The notes under the pieces: generated by a model
What the model saw: only the letters and a program-made list of their open reading frames with translations
Database searches by the model: none
Told to the model about the DNA's origin: nothing
Program-made: the position numbers and the translations under genes
In this document: positions 23,992 through 31,638 of the stretch, one piece after another
Position numbering within the stretch: position 1 is the first letter of the stretch
How the letters are laid out: every line of letters begins with the position of its first letter
NCBI GenBank assembly: GCA_031317595.1
Contig: JANCMB010000001.1
Span: 682,001 to 746,000 of the forward strand
DNA from: Glutamicibacter sp. PS
GTDB taxonomy: Bacteria; Actinomycetota; Actinomycetes; Actinomycetales; Micrococcaceae
Direction: 5' to 3'
DNA: 64,000 nt

Positions 23992-26079
23992 ATGAGTCTT
24001 GCGCAACCGATTAAGCGTGTCGTCGCCCCGTTCGAGGTCGTCAGCGAGTACGAGCCGGCCGGTGATCAGCCCCAGGCCATTGCCGAACTAGCCGAACGGC
24101 TTAACGCCGGCGAAAAAGACATCGTCTTGCTCGGTGCCACGGGTACCGGTAAGTCGGCCACCACCGCGTGGCTCGTCGAAAAGGTCCAGCGTCCGACGCT
24201 TGTGCTGGTGCAGAACAAGACCCTAGCCGCCCAGCTGGCCAATGAGTTCCGCGAGCTTATGCCTAATAATGCGGTGGAGTATTTCGTTTCATATTACGAC
24301 TATTACCAGCCCGAAGCCTATGTGCCGCAGACCGATACCTTTATCGAGAAGGACTCCTCGATTAACGAGGAAGTTGAACGCCTGCGCCACTCGGCAACGA
24401 ACTCCCTGTTGACGCGCCGCGACACCATCGTGGTGGCCACGGTTTCCTGTATTTACGGTCTGGGTACCCCGGAAGAATATGTGGCCGGGATGGTGACCGT
24501 CGCGAAGGGTATGGAGCTCAACCGCGATGACATGTTGCGCCAATTCGTTGCCATGCAGTACACCCGCAACGACATGGACTTCCACAGGGGAACTTTCCGC
24601 GTACGGGGCGATACGGTCGAGATCATCCCCATGTACGAGGAACAGGCGTTGCGCATCGAGTTCTTTGGCGATGAGATCGAAGCCATCTACACCTTGCACC
24701 CGGTGACCGGTGAAGTGATCCGCGAAGAAAACGAAATGTATATCTTCCCGGCCAGCCACTATGTCGCCGGCGCCGAACGCATGGGCAAGGCGATCAAGAG
24801 CATTGAAAATGAGTTGGGGGAGCGCCTGCGCGAACTCGAATCGCAAAATAAGCTCGTTGAGGCCCAACGTTTGCGCATGCGCACCACCTATGACCTGGAA
24901 ATGATGGAGCAGATGGGCTTCTGCAATGGCATCGAGAATTACTCGCGCCATATTGACGGCCGCGAGGCCGGCAGCGCCCCACACTGTTTGCTGGACTTCT
25001 TCCCGGACGATTTCCTGCTGGTGATCGACGAGTCGCATGTCACCGTGCCACAGATCGGTGCGATGTATGAGGGCGACATGTCCCGTAAACGCACCTTGGT
25101 CGAACATGGTTTCCGGCTTCCCTCGGCGATGGATAACCGCCCGCTGAAGTGGGATGAGTTCTTGGAACGTATCGGGCAGACGGTCTATCTCTCCGCGACC
25201 CCGGGGAAGTACGAACTGGGCAAGTCCGACGGATACGTCGAGCAGATTATCCGCCCAACCGGATTGATCGATCCGGAGATTATCGTCAAACCCACCAAGG
25301 GGCAGATCGATGATTTGCTGGATGAGATCCGTAGCCGCGTGACGCGCGACGAGCGTGTTTTGGTGACCACGTTGACCAAGCGTATGGCCGAGGATCTTAC
25401 CGACTATTTGACCGAACATCAGGTGCGTGTGCAGTACCTCCACTCGGATGTGGACACGATCCGCCGCGTGGAGCTTTTGCGCGAACTGCGTATGGGTTCC
25501 TTCGATGTGCTGGTCGGTATTAACCTGTTGCGCGAGGGTTTGGATTTGCCAGAGGTCTCTCTGGTGGCGATCCTCGACGCCGATAAGCAGGGATTCTTGC
25601 GTTCGGCAACGTCGTTGATTCAGACCATTGGCCGTGCCGCACGTAACGTCTCTGGCCAAGTCATCATGTATGCCGACAAGATCACCGACGCCATGGATCA
25701 GGCCATTGAGGAAACTAACCGACGTCGGGCGATCCAGCGTGCCCACAACGAAAAGCACGGCATTGACCCGCAGCCCTTGCGTAAACGGATCGCCGACATC
25801 ACCGATCAGTTGGCGCGAGAAGACGCCGACACGCAGGAACTGCTGAACAATAATCGTTTGGCGAAGAATGCCAAGCGAAGCTCGGCATCGTCGACCATTC
25901 GCAAGGACGGGCTCGCCGCGGCCCCGGCCGAGGATCTGTTGACACAGATCGAGCAGATGACCGAGCAAATGCACGCGGCAGCAGCGGAGCTACAGTTCGA
26001 ACTCGCGGCCCGGTTGCGCGATGAGGTGGCCGAGCTGAAGAAAGAACTGCGCCAGATGAAGGATGCGGGCCACGCATAG
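23992..26079 (+). CDS. uvrB: Excinuclease ABC subunit B
   Basis: UvrB verifies DNA damage and recruits UvrC in nucleotide excision repair. The 695-residue product has the Walker A motif [13 protein letters not shown], the damage-probing beta-hairpin [12 protein letters not shown], the Walker B box VIDESHVT, helicase motifs V and VI ([20 protein letters not shown] and QTIGRAARN) and a C-terminal UVR domain that contacts UvrC. ATG 23992 ([10 protein letters not shown]) is the conserved N terminus, and the frame remaining open upstream is non-coding. uvrA, uvrC and polA are all in this window but in separate transcripts. Confidence 0.97.
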   Translation: MSLAQPIKRVVAPFEVVSEYEPAGDQPQAIAELAERLNAGEKDIVLLGATGTGKSATTAWLVEKVQRPTLVLVQNKTLAAQLANEFRELMPNNAVEYFVSYYDYYQPEAYVPQTDTFIEKDSSINEEVERLRHSATNSLLTRRDTIVVATVSCIYGLGTPEEYVAGMVTVAKGMELNRDDMLRQFVAMQYTRNDMDFHRGTFRVRGDTVEIIPMYEEQALRIEFFGDEIEAIYTLHPVTGEVIREENEMYIFPASHYVAGAERMGKAIKSIENELGERLRELESQNKLVEAQRLRMRTTYDLEMMEQMGFCNGIENYSRHIDGREAGSAPHCLLDFFPDDFLLVIDESHVTVPQIGAMYEGDMSRKRTLVEHGFRLPSAMDNRPLKWDEFLERIGQTVYLSATPGKYELGKSDGYVEQIIRPTGLIDPEIIVKPTKGQIDDLLDEIRSRVTRDERVLVTTLTKRMAEDLTDYLTEHQVRVQYLHSDVDTIRRVELLRELRMGSFDVLVGINLLREGLDLPEVSLVAILDADKQGFLRSATSLIQTIGRAARNVSGQVIMYADKITDAMDQAIEETNRRRAIQRAHNEKHGIDPQPLRKRIADITDQLAREDADTQELLNNNRLAKNAKRSSASSTIRKDGLAAAPAEDLLTQIEQMTEQMHAAAAELQFELAARLRDEVAELKKELRQMKDAGHA

Positions 26080-26104
26080 CGTGACGTCAGCATTCCACTG
26101 AGGG

Positions 26105-26149
26105 TGGGCGTGGGCAGAGCGATGAGCTTTGCCCACGCCCATTTTCATT
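26105..26149 (+). terminator. uvrB terminator
   Basis: A stem of about 16 bp (12 bp perfect, then four bp with one G-U) is built on TGGGCGTGGGCA and its complement, and is followed by TTTTCATTT. Confidence 0.85.
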
Positions 26150-26493
26150 TCGAGGACGAGTAAGGCCGTGGGGCAATCGGAGGCCGGAACTGCTGCTCTG
26201 CCCAGCCCCGCTGTGCCTTTTACGCCGACGTGGGGTTGCCGTCGATGCCCAAGCACTCGCTTGCGGCGCTCGCCGAGGCACGCCCGCGCTCTACGCCACA
26301 TACAAGGGGGCAACTGCTCGGAAAGAGCAGTCCAGAGAAGGTAGTTTAACCTAAAAATTATGGTTGCCTCTTGCTCAGTGCAACTACGAGCAAACTCGCC
26401 AGAATATTAATGTTTCCATCTCTTTGATTATTTCTGCCCAGTGATAGCGCCGCTAATTAGCCAGCGTAATTATCCAAGAGTTAACGAAAAGTA
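26150..26493. other. Gene-free region upstream of the CHRD protein
   Basis: I see no supportable gene. The left half is GC-rich. From about 26340 the sequence becomes AT-rich and holds a perfect ten-base palindrome GCTAATTAGC (26452-26461) 32 bases before the -35 element, which could be an operator. Confidence 0.5.
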
Positions 26494-26523
26494 TTGACCC
26501 TTGTGACCCAAGTTGCATAGTGT
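26494..26523 (+). promoter_or_regulatory. Promoter of the CHRD protein gene
   Basis: TTGACC (26494-26499) and TAGTGT (26518-26523) are 18 bases apart. The leader to ATG 26630 is about 100 bases. Confidence 0.6.
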
Positions 26524-26629
26524 CGGCGGTGAAGTTGCCACTACACAGGTGCTTCACAGTAATTTGCATCCTGCGCGTTGAGTCGGGTTCCACCTCGAGA
26601 TGCGTGCAGTGGAGAAGATGGAGAATAGA

Positions 26630-27946
26630 ATGACGAGCAAGTTTGCGCAGGTCCGTAAGAAGTGGCTACGAGCCTCGACGGCGACGGCGGCTGCAACGGC
26701 GCTGGTTGTCGGCGGTGGCCTAGCGGCTGCTCCGGCAGGCAATGCCGCCGGCGAGCACGACGGGCATGGTGGCGGCGATGCATGTGAGTTCTTCCTGGAG
26801 CATATGTGGGCCAACGAGGATGGCATTCCCGCTCTCGGAAGCTTCGCTCACATCAACGAGTACCACACGGATCCGGCCTACGAGAACCTGGTCCTATCGC
26901 TGGCCAGTGGTGCTATCGGCAACTCCGAAATGCCAATCATCGATATCTATGGTGGGCCGCTCGGTTGGATTCCCGTCTTTAATCCATCCCACGTCAAGGG
27001 GCATAACACCGACTATGTGACGCTACTGACCTCGTGTGGAGGAATTGGCATTCCGCTCGACAGCAACGACCTGACGACCTTGAATGTGCCTTCCGCTGAG
27101 GAGCTCGCCGATCTCTCGGACCTGATCATCCCCGGTCTGCCCTCCCCGGAAATGATTACCGATCCCGAATACCTGTGGAAGACCACAGACGCCTCGGCCA
27201 TTTTGCAGCGCGTCACACCTGAGACGCTGACCAATATGGAGGAATACAAGAATTTCGCCGGGGATCACTTCGACACGTGGCGACTGCTGTGGGAAACCGC
27301 CTTGGAAGATGTCTCCAACGGCAACCCCACTGGCATCCTTGAGATTCTAAAGATCACCGACAATATCAATACTCTCGAGTCGCTGTCCTCCGTGGTCGGA
27401 GATGACACTACCGATGGGTTGCTTGGCGGCGACCTGGTTGGCGGCCTCCTCGGTGGTGATGCACTGGGTGGTCTACTGGGCGGTGGATCGACCGACGATC
27501 TGCTGAGCCTCGATGCGGTCACTCAATTGCTGGGCGAGGAAGGCCTGTCGGAGCTGCTAAGTGCCGACCAGCTCTCCGGCCTGCTGTCGCTGATCAACCA
27601 GATCGAAAGCCCGGATCCCTCGGCACAGAGTGAATTTACTGTCTTGCTTGAGGGTGCTGCCGACGCTTCGGGCAAGGGTCAGTGCCAGGGCACCCTGAGC
27701 GAGAACACTTTCTCGATTTCTTGCCTGTATGCGGGTATGGACTCGGCCGTGACCTCGGCTTCGATAGGCACCGGTGATGGTGAGTTGGAGCTAGCCGTTA
27801 CCGGTGACACCAGCGGTGGCGCCGCGGGTTCCTACGAACTCACCGCCGAGCAGGTTGCGGCACTGAAGTCCGGCAAGTTCACGATCAACGTGCACACCAC
27901 CAGCTCGTCCTCTGCGGCGATCAGCGGGGCCGTGAAGCCTTGCTAG
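26630..27946 (+). CDS. Secreted CHRD-domain protein with a GLLGG-repeat linker
   Basis: The 438-residue product begins with a signal peptide: basic KFAQVRKKWLR, a hydrophobic Ala/Val core, and a likely cut after AGNAA (residue 40). Residues 41-250 contain a His/Gly-rich start (EHDGHGGGDAC) and a region I do not recognise. Residues about 262-285 are a Gly/Leu repeat (LLGGDLVGGLLGG). Residues about 334-438 resemble a CHRD domain: EFTVLLEGAADASGKGQCQG at its start and LKSGKFTINVHT with SGAV at its end. The usual metal-type HIH is replaced by TSASIG. I chose ATG 26630 because GGAG lies six bases upstream. Function is unknown, probably cell-surface or extracellular. Confidence 0.8.
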   Translation: MTSKFAQVRKKWLRASTATAAATALVVGGGLAAAPAGNAAGEHDGHGGGDACEFFLEHMWANEDGIPALGSFAHINEYHTDPAYENLVLSLASGAIGNSEMPIIDIYGGPLGWIPVFNPSHVKGHNTDYVTLLTSCGGIGIPLDSNDLTTLNVPSAEELADLSDLIIPGLPSPEMITDPEYLWKTTDASAILQRVTPETLTNMEEYKNFAGDHFDTWRLLWETALEDVSNGNPTGILEILKITDNINTLESLSSVVGDDTTDGLLGGDLVGGLLGGDALGGLLGGGSTDDLLSLDAVTQLLGEEGLSELLSADQLSGLLSLINQIESPDPSAQSEFTVLLEGAADASGKGQCQGTLSENTFSISCLYAGMDSAVTSASIGTGDGELELAVTGDTSGGAAGSYELTAEQVAALKSGKFTINVHTTSSSSAAISGAVKPC

Positions 27947-27961
27947 CCAGTATGGAAACTC

Positions 27962-27994
27962 GGTAGTACCCAGTAAGCTCATTGGGTGCTACCC
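27962..27994 (+). repeat. Hairpin after the CHRD gene
   Basis: GGTAGTACCCA and TGGGTGCTACC form an 11-bp stem with one G-U pair, directly before a second hairpin. It has no T tract. Confidence 0.5.
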
Positions 27995-27996
27995 GT

Positions 27997-28038
27997 GGGG
28001 CGCGATCCGGAATCTTCCGGTCGCGCCCCTATGCTTTT
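27997..28038 (+). terminator. Terminator of the CHRD gene
   Basis: GGGGCGCGA and TCGCGCCCC (27997-28005 and 28021-28029) pair, with a further CCGGA/TCCGG inner stem. CTATGCTTTT follows. Confidence 0.7.
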
Positions 28039-28112
28039 GTCGAAACCCTGCTGGTTAGTCAGTCGATGTGGTCGCGTTGTCATGTACTAGACAGGTGCGG
28101 GTCGCCGTGCGG

Positions 28113-28118
28113 TACACT
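28113..28118 (+). promoter_or_regulatory. -10 element for terC
   Basis: TACACT lies about 15 bases before the riboswitch core. A good -35 was not found. Confidence 0.45.
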
Positions 28119-28127
28119 GGACTATCG

Positions 28128-28232
28128 TGCGTAGGGGAGTATCCCTAAAGCGCTGTGAACGTCAACACGTGGCTCAACGACGAGGCACCGGGCACAGCGG
28201 CCGTGGAATTAGACCACGGTGGAGAGACTTGC
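28128..28232 (+). promoter_or_regulatory. yybP-ykoY (Mn2+) riboswitch
   Basis: The leader has the conserved GGGGAGTA at its 5' side, GTCAACACGTGG and CACCGGGC in the core, and GGAGAGACTT at the 3' closing side. CGCTGTG pairs with CACAGCG, and CCGTGG/CCACGG forms a further hairpin. This is the yybP-ykoY architecture known to sense manganese, and the gene downstream is a TerC-family protein, a classic member of this regulon. No obvious terminator lies between it and the start, so control may be at translation. Confidence 0.82.
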
Positions 28233-28271
28233 GGATCATTGCCAACCCTTTAGTACGAAAGGCGGTCGTCC

Positions 28272-29306
28272 GTGGGTCATACCGGACTGACGCTCCAATT
28301 CGAAATCATTTCTCTTGCGGTTCTCTGCCTGATTCTGCTGGCCGACTTGCTCTATGTCGTCAAGCGCCCGCATGAGCCATCTATGAAGGAAGCCGGCCTA
28401 TTCGTTGGCTTCTATATCGCTCTCGCGATAGCCTTCGGTGCACTTCTTTGGTGGCAGGCGGGTCCAGATATTGGCCAAGAATTCTACGCCGGCTGGATCA
28501 CCGAATACTCGCTGTCCATTGACAACCTCTTTGTCTTTATCATCATCATGACCCGCTTTGCGGTGCCGCGAAAGTATCAGCAAGAGGTGCTGATGTTCGG
28601 CATTATCATCGCGCTGATTCTCCGTGCGATTTTCATTCTGCTGGGCGCTGCCGTAATCGAGCACTTCTCCTGGGTGTTCTATATCTTCGGTGCCTTCCTG
28701 CTGTGGACGGCCTGGCATCAGTTGAAGGATGAGGATGACGAAGATGAGGAAAGCGGCCTGGTCAAAAAGCTGACCGCCAAATTGCCGGTCTCTAAGGACT
28801 ACGACGGCGCCAAGTTGCGCACCGTAGTTGATGGCAAGAAGCTGTTCACCCCGATGGTCATGGTCTTCATTACCATCGGCATGACCGACCTGCTCTTCGC
28901 GGTGGACTCGATTCCGGCGATCTTCGGCCTTACCCAGTACGCGTTCATCGTGTTTACTGCGAACATCTTCGCGCTAATGGGTCTGCGGCAGCTGTACTTC
29001 CTGCTTGGTGGCCTCATGAACCGACTCGTGTTCTTGAAGCACGCACTATCCTTCATTCTCGCGTTCATCGGCGTGAAGCTGGTCTTCCACGCAATGCATG
29101 AGAACGAATTGCCATTTATTAATGGCGGCCATGGGATCGAGTGGGCGCCGGTTATTCCGACCAACATCTCGCTGCTGGTCATTCTGGGCACCATCGTGGT
29201 GGCAACCATTCTCTCGCTGTGGACCCCGTGGGGTCGTCGCGCGGCGGAGAAGGCCGCGACCCATGCGATTGAGCCGGAGAAAAATGGCGCAAACGACGGG
29301 CGCTAA
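28272..29306 (+). CDS. TerC/Alx family integral membrane protein
   Basis: The 344-residue protein has about nine membrane segments. The TerC signature is visible: WITEYSLSIDNLFVFIIIMTRF in the first half and the repeat TDLLFAVDSIPAIFGLT in the second, each with the membrane aspartates thought to bind metal. An acidic cytoplasmic loop (EDDEDEESG) lies between the halves. Members such as Alx and MntP-linked proteins export or handle manganese, or metallate exported proteins, and the riboswitch upstream supports Mn2+ handling here. The GTG start has GAAAGG nine bases upstream. Confidence 0.92.
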   Translation: MGHTGLTLQFEIISLAVLCLILLADLLYVVKRPHEPSMKEAGLFVGFYIALAIAFGALLWWQAGPDIGQEFYAGWITEYSLSIDNLFVFIIIMTRFAVPRKYQQEVLMFGIIIALILRAIFILLGAAVIEHFSWVFYIFGAFLLWTAWHQLKDEDDEDEESGLVKKLTAKLPVSKDYDGAKLRTVVDGKKLFTPMVMVFITIGMTDLLFAVDSIPAIFGLTQYAFIVFTANIFALMGLRQLYFLLGGLMNRLVFLKHALSFILAFIGVKLVFHAMHENELPFINGGHGIEWAPVIPTNISLLVILGTIVVATILSLWTPWGRRAAEKAATHAIEPEKNGANDGR

Positions 29307-29329
29307 CCCCTAACCGTCGCGGTAGCTTA

Positions 29330-29380
29330 GGCGGCCCGAACGTTCATCACGTTGAACGTTCGGGCCGCCTTTGTGTTTTC
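29330..29380 (+). terminator. terC terminator
   Basis: A perfect 17-bp stem (29330-29346 and 29353-29369) is followed by TTTGTGTTTT. Confidence 0.9.
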
Positions 29381-29393
29381 TCACAGTAATTTG

Positions 29394-29408
29394 CATAGCT
29401 AGGCTATG
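29394..29408. promoter_or_regulatory. Possible MarR operator
   Basis: CATAGC, TAG, GCTATG is a perfect six-base dyad centred about 18 bases before the -10 box of the MarR gene, overlapping the expected -35 position. This fits autorepression. Confidence 0.5.
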
Positions 29409-29418
29409 TATTTTGCGT

Positions 29419-29424
29419 TATAGT
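29419..29424 (+). promoter_or_regulatory. Leaderless-type -10 box for the MarR gene
   Basis: TATAGT lies six bases before ATG 29431, and no ribosome binding site is present. Confidence 0.6.
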
Positions 29425-29430
29425 TGAAAC

Positions 29431-29919
29431 ATGCCAACTAAACGATCGGGCGTCTCGTCCGTTACCGACGACACCGCCGAGAGAGTATCCCGCGTTGCCG
29501 GGTCTATTTCCCGCCACCTCGGCCGCATCGTGGGAGACGGACGCTCGGTTTCCGCATGGCGCGTTCTGGGCACGCTGGCCACGTCGGGGCCACGCCGGAT
29601 CGGCGACCTTGCCACCGATGAACGCATCGCACAACCCACAATGACCTCGCTGATTTCACGGCTCGAGGCCGAGGGGCTTGTGCGCAAGGTGCCTGATGAT
29701 CATGATCGTCGCGCCCTCCTGGCCGAGCTCACCGAACGTGGGCATGAAGAGGTTTTGGCCTACCGGCACCGTGCCGCGTCCGCCCTTGATTTCGCATTGG
29801 AAGGGCTCTCAGCCGAAGAATTTGACCTACTGGCCCGAAGCGCCGGAATCCTTGAGCACGTGGCCGGTCGTTTACAAGAGCATGCTTTGAGCGAGAAAAA
29901 CTACGCAACCGGAAAATGA
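29431..29919 (+). CDS. MarR-family transcriptional regulator
   Basis: The 162-residue protein has the winged helix of MarR: RRIGDLATDERIAQPTMTSLISRLEAEG is the recognition helix region and VRKVPDDHDRRALLAELT is the wing with the conserved DxRRxxxxLT pattern. Long helices on either side form the dimer. It lies ten bases before an MFS efflux gene on the same strand, so it probably represses that operon and itself through the dyad at 29394-29408 and is released by the pump substrate. Confidence 0.9.
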   Translation: MPTKRSGVSSVTDDTAERVSRVAGSISRHLGRIVGDGRSVSAWRVLGTLATSGPRRIGDLATDERIAQPTMTSLISRLEAEGLVRKVPDDHDRRALLAELTERGHEEVLAYRHRAASALDFALEGLSAEEFDLLARSAGILEHVAGRLQEHALSEKNYATGK

Positions 29920-29929
29920 GTACTAACGA

Positions 29930-31192
29930 ATGAGTGACACGACGCAGAAGCAGCCGTCGCTGCTTAAACAGCCGAGTTCCGTGTGGGCAATTGCCTTTGC
30001 CTGCATGGTCTCCTTCATGGGAATTGGCTTGGTCGACCCAATCTTGCCCGCTATCAGCCGGGCCCTAGAGGCGTCCCAGTCGCAGACCATGCTGCTTTTT
30101 ACCAGCTACCTGTTCATCACCGGGCTGGCCATGTTCTTCACCAGCTGGGTCTCGGGCCACATTGGCGTCAAGAAGACGCTCGTGGTAGGACTCGTGTTGA
30201 TCGTAGTCTTCGCCGCGCTGGCTGGAGCCAGTGCAGACGTGAATCAGATCCTCGGGTTCCGTGCCGGCTGGGGACTGGGTAACGCGCTATTCCTTTCCAC
30301 TGCGCTGGCCGCAATCGTCGGTGCCGCCAGCGGTGGCAGCCGACAGGCCATCGTGCTTTACGAAGCAGCGCTGGGCATTGGCATGGCCGTCGGACCGCTT
30401 CTCGGCGGTGCCTTGGGGACCTTGTCGTGGCGTGGCCCGTTCTTTGGCACGGCCGCATTGATGGCCATCGCTCTCATCGCCATTGTGGCGTTCTTGAGAT
30501 TGCCCAAGGACGCACCGGCTCCGGCCAAGATTTCGATCACCGCAAGTTTCCGCGCCCTGCGCAATCCGGCGCTGTTGGCCTTGTCGATTACCGCCTTGTT
30601 CTACAACTTCGGATTCTTCGTGTTGCTGGCCTACACCCCGTTCCCGCTAGAGGCTGCGGCTAAGGCGATGGGCATGGAGTTCGGGGCCACGGAACTGGGC
30701 TTCGTCTTCTTCGGCTGGGGTTTGGCGCTGGCAATTACCTCGGTCATTGTTGCTCCACCGGCCACCCGCCGCTTCGGCCTGCGTCCGGTGCTCTTCACGA
30801 TGCTCGCGGCCTTGGCTATTCTGCTGGGCTTGATGGCGATCTTCCATGCGCAGCTCGTCGCGCTGATCGTGCTCGTGGTTATCGCCGGTCTGGTGCTGGG
30901 CATCATGAATACGGCGTTGACCGAAGCAGTGATGGAGGCCACCGACTTGCCACGTAACGTGGCCAGTAGCACCTACTCGGGAGTGCGCTTTCTCGGTGGT
31001 GCGGTGGCGCCAGCCGTGGCAGGCCCACTGGCCACGGCGGCTGGTGCAGCCGCACCTTACTGGCTAGGCGCTGGGGCCGTCGTTGTGGCGATCGTGGTTC
31101 TGATCTTGGCGGGACACAAACTTAGCCATATCGGTACCGTGCATGAGACGCGCGAAGAAGTCGTACGGGATGTTCTCGTGGGTGACGCGTAG
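29930..31192 (+). CDS. MFS multidrug-type efflux transporter
   Basis: The 420-residue protein has twelve predicted membrane segments. The early MGIGLVDPILPAISRALEAS is the motif D-like region of drug:proton antiporters, and GHIGVKKTLVVG is motif A between helices 2 and 3. A second half follows after a short central loop. The family exports drugs or metabolites with proton exchange; the substrate cannot be told from sequence. Co-transcription with the MarR regulator supports inducible efflux. Confidence 0.9.
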   Translation: MSDTTQKQPSLLKQPSSVWAIAFACMVSFMGIGLVDPILPAISRALEASQSQTMLLFTSYLFITGLAMFFTSWVSGHIGVKKTLVVGLVLIVVFAALAGASADVNQILGFRAGWGLGNALFLSTALAAIVGAASGGSRQAIVLYEAALGIGMAVGPLLGGALGTLSWRGPFFGTAALMAIALIAIVAFLRLPKDAPAPAKISITASFRALRNPALLALSITALFYNFGFFVLLAYTPFPLEAAAKAMGMEFGATELGFVFFGWGLALAITSVIVAPPATRRFGLRPVLFTMLAALAILLGLMAIFHAQLVALIVLVVIAGLVLGIMNTALTEAVMEATDLPRNVASSTYSGVRFLGGAVAPAVAGPLATAAGAAAPYWLGAGAVVVAIVVLILAGHKLSHIGTVHETREEVVRDVLVGDA

Positions 31193-31215
31193 CCGCGGGC
31201 CAGCTTGAATTCGGG

Positions 31216-31254
31216 CCGGCAGGCACCTTCCATTAGGGTGTCTGTCGGTCTTTT
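31216..31254 (+). terminator. Terminator of the MarR-MFS operon
   Basis: A 12-bp stem with two G-U pairs (31216-31227 and 31237-31248) is followed by TCTTTTCC. The two wobble pairs form only in plus-strand RNA. Confidence 0.75.
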
Positions 31255-31396
31255 CCGTATCCCGAGACATGAGCGACAAATGGTTTGGTGTTCCGGGCTG
31301 CCTACTTACAGGTCGCCGGTGGACACCGAGCGGACTCAAAGCTCCAAATATCGCCAGACCTAAGCCTGAAGCTCAACGTAATCGTGGGTGCCCCAT

Positions 31397-31557
31397 GTCG
31401 AGGTACTCAATGCAATGGGCGCGCGGCAATTGAGTGCTTCGACCGAGGGTTCGGGCGACAGGTATCCGGCGACCAGGCCGGAATACGTTGAGATGTGAGG
31501 GTCGCGAACCGGTAATCTCTCAGGGGTTCGGAACGCAGCAGCCCGCAAAAGGGGCTG
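31397..31557 (+). other. Possible structured RNA in a 380-base gene-free stretch
   Basis: Between the MFS terminator and the peptidase gene (31260-31638) I find no credible coding region. It contains a 15-bp hairpin (31397-31411 and 31429-31443) whose two non-Watson-Crick pairs are G-U on the plus strand. A GGTTCG..CGAC helix (31448-31459 with 31501-31510) encloses a hairpin at 31462-31486, and a CAGCCC/GGGCTG hairpin sits at 31539-31557. The segment CGAACC (31505-31510) can pair instead with GGTTCG at 31525-31530. No known RNA family was recognised. It may also be a decayed gene. Confidence 0.35.
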
Positions 31558-31600
31558 GCCGGCGGGGCAGCTAGCACTAGGCCGTGCCCGGTATGGTCGA

Positions 31601-31633
31601 ACGCCCGGAGCGGTGCCTTACCGATCCGGGCGT
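31601..31633. terminator. Hairpin after the peptidase gene
   Basis: ACGCCCGGA and TCCGGGCGT pair exactly (9 bp), with an inner CGGT/ACCG. It lies just past the stop of the minus-strand gene and lacks a T tract on either strand. Confidence 0.5.
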
Positions 31634-31638
31634 CGTGG

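Noticed and set aside
26129..26344. Short frames on both strands after uvrB
   Set aside because: They start inside the uvrB terminator, lack ribosome binding sites and resemble no protein.
31285..31491. 68-codon frame in the region after the MFS gene
   Set aside because: It has no start signal or hydrophobic or domain pattern, and it crosses the 15-bp inverted repeat.
31521..31557. Resemblance to SRP RNA (CAGG..CGGAA..GCAGCAGC)
   Set aside because: The GGAA loop is not closed by the required short stem, and the flanking helices of SRP RNA are absent.
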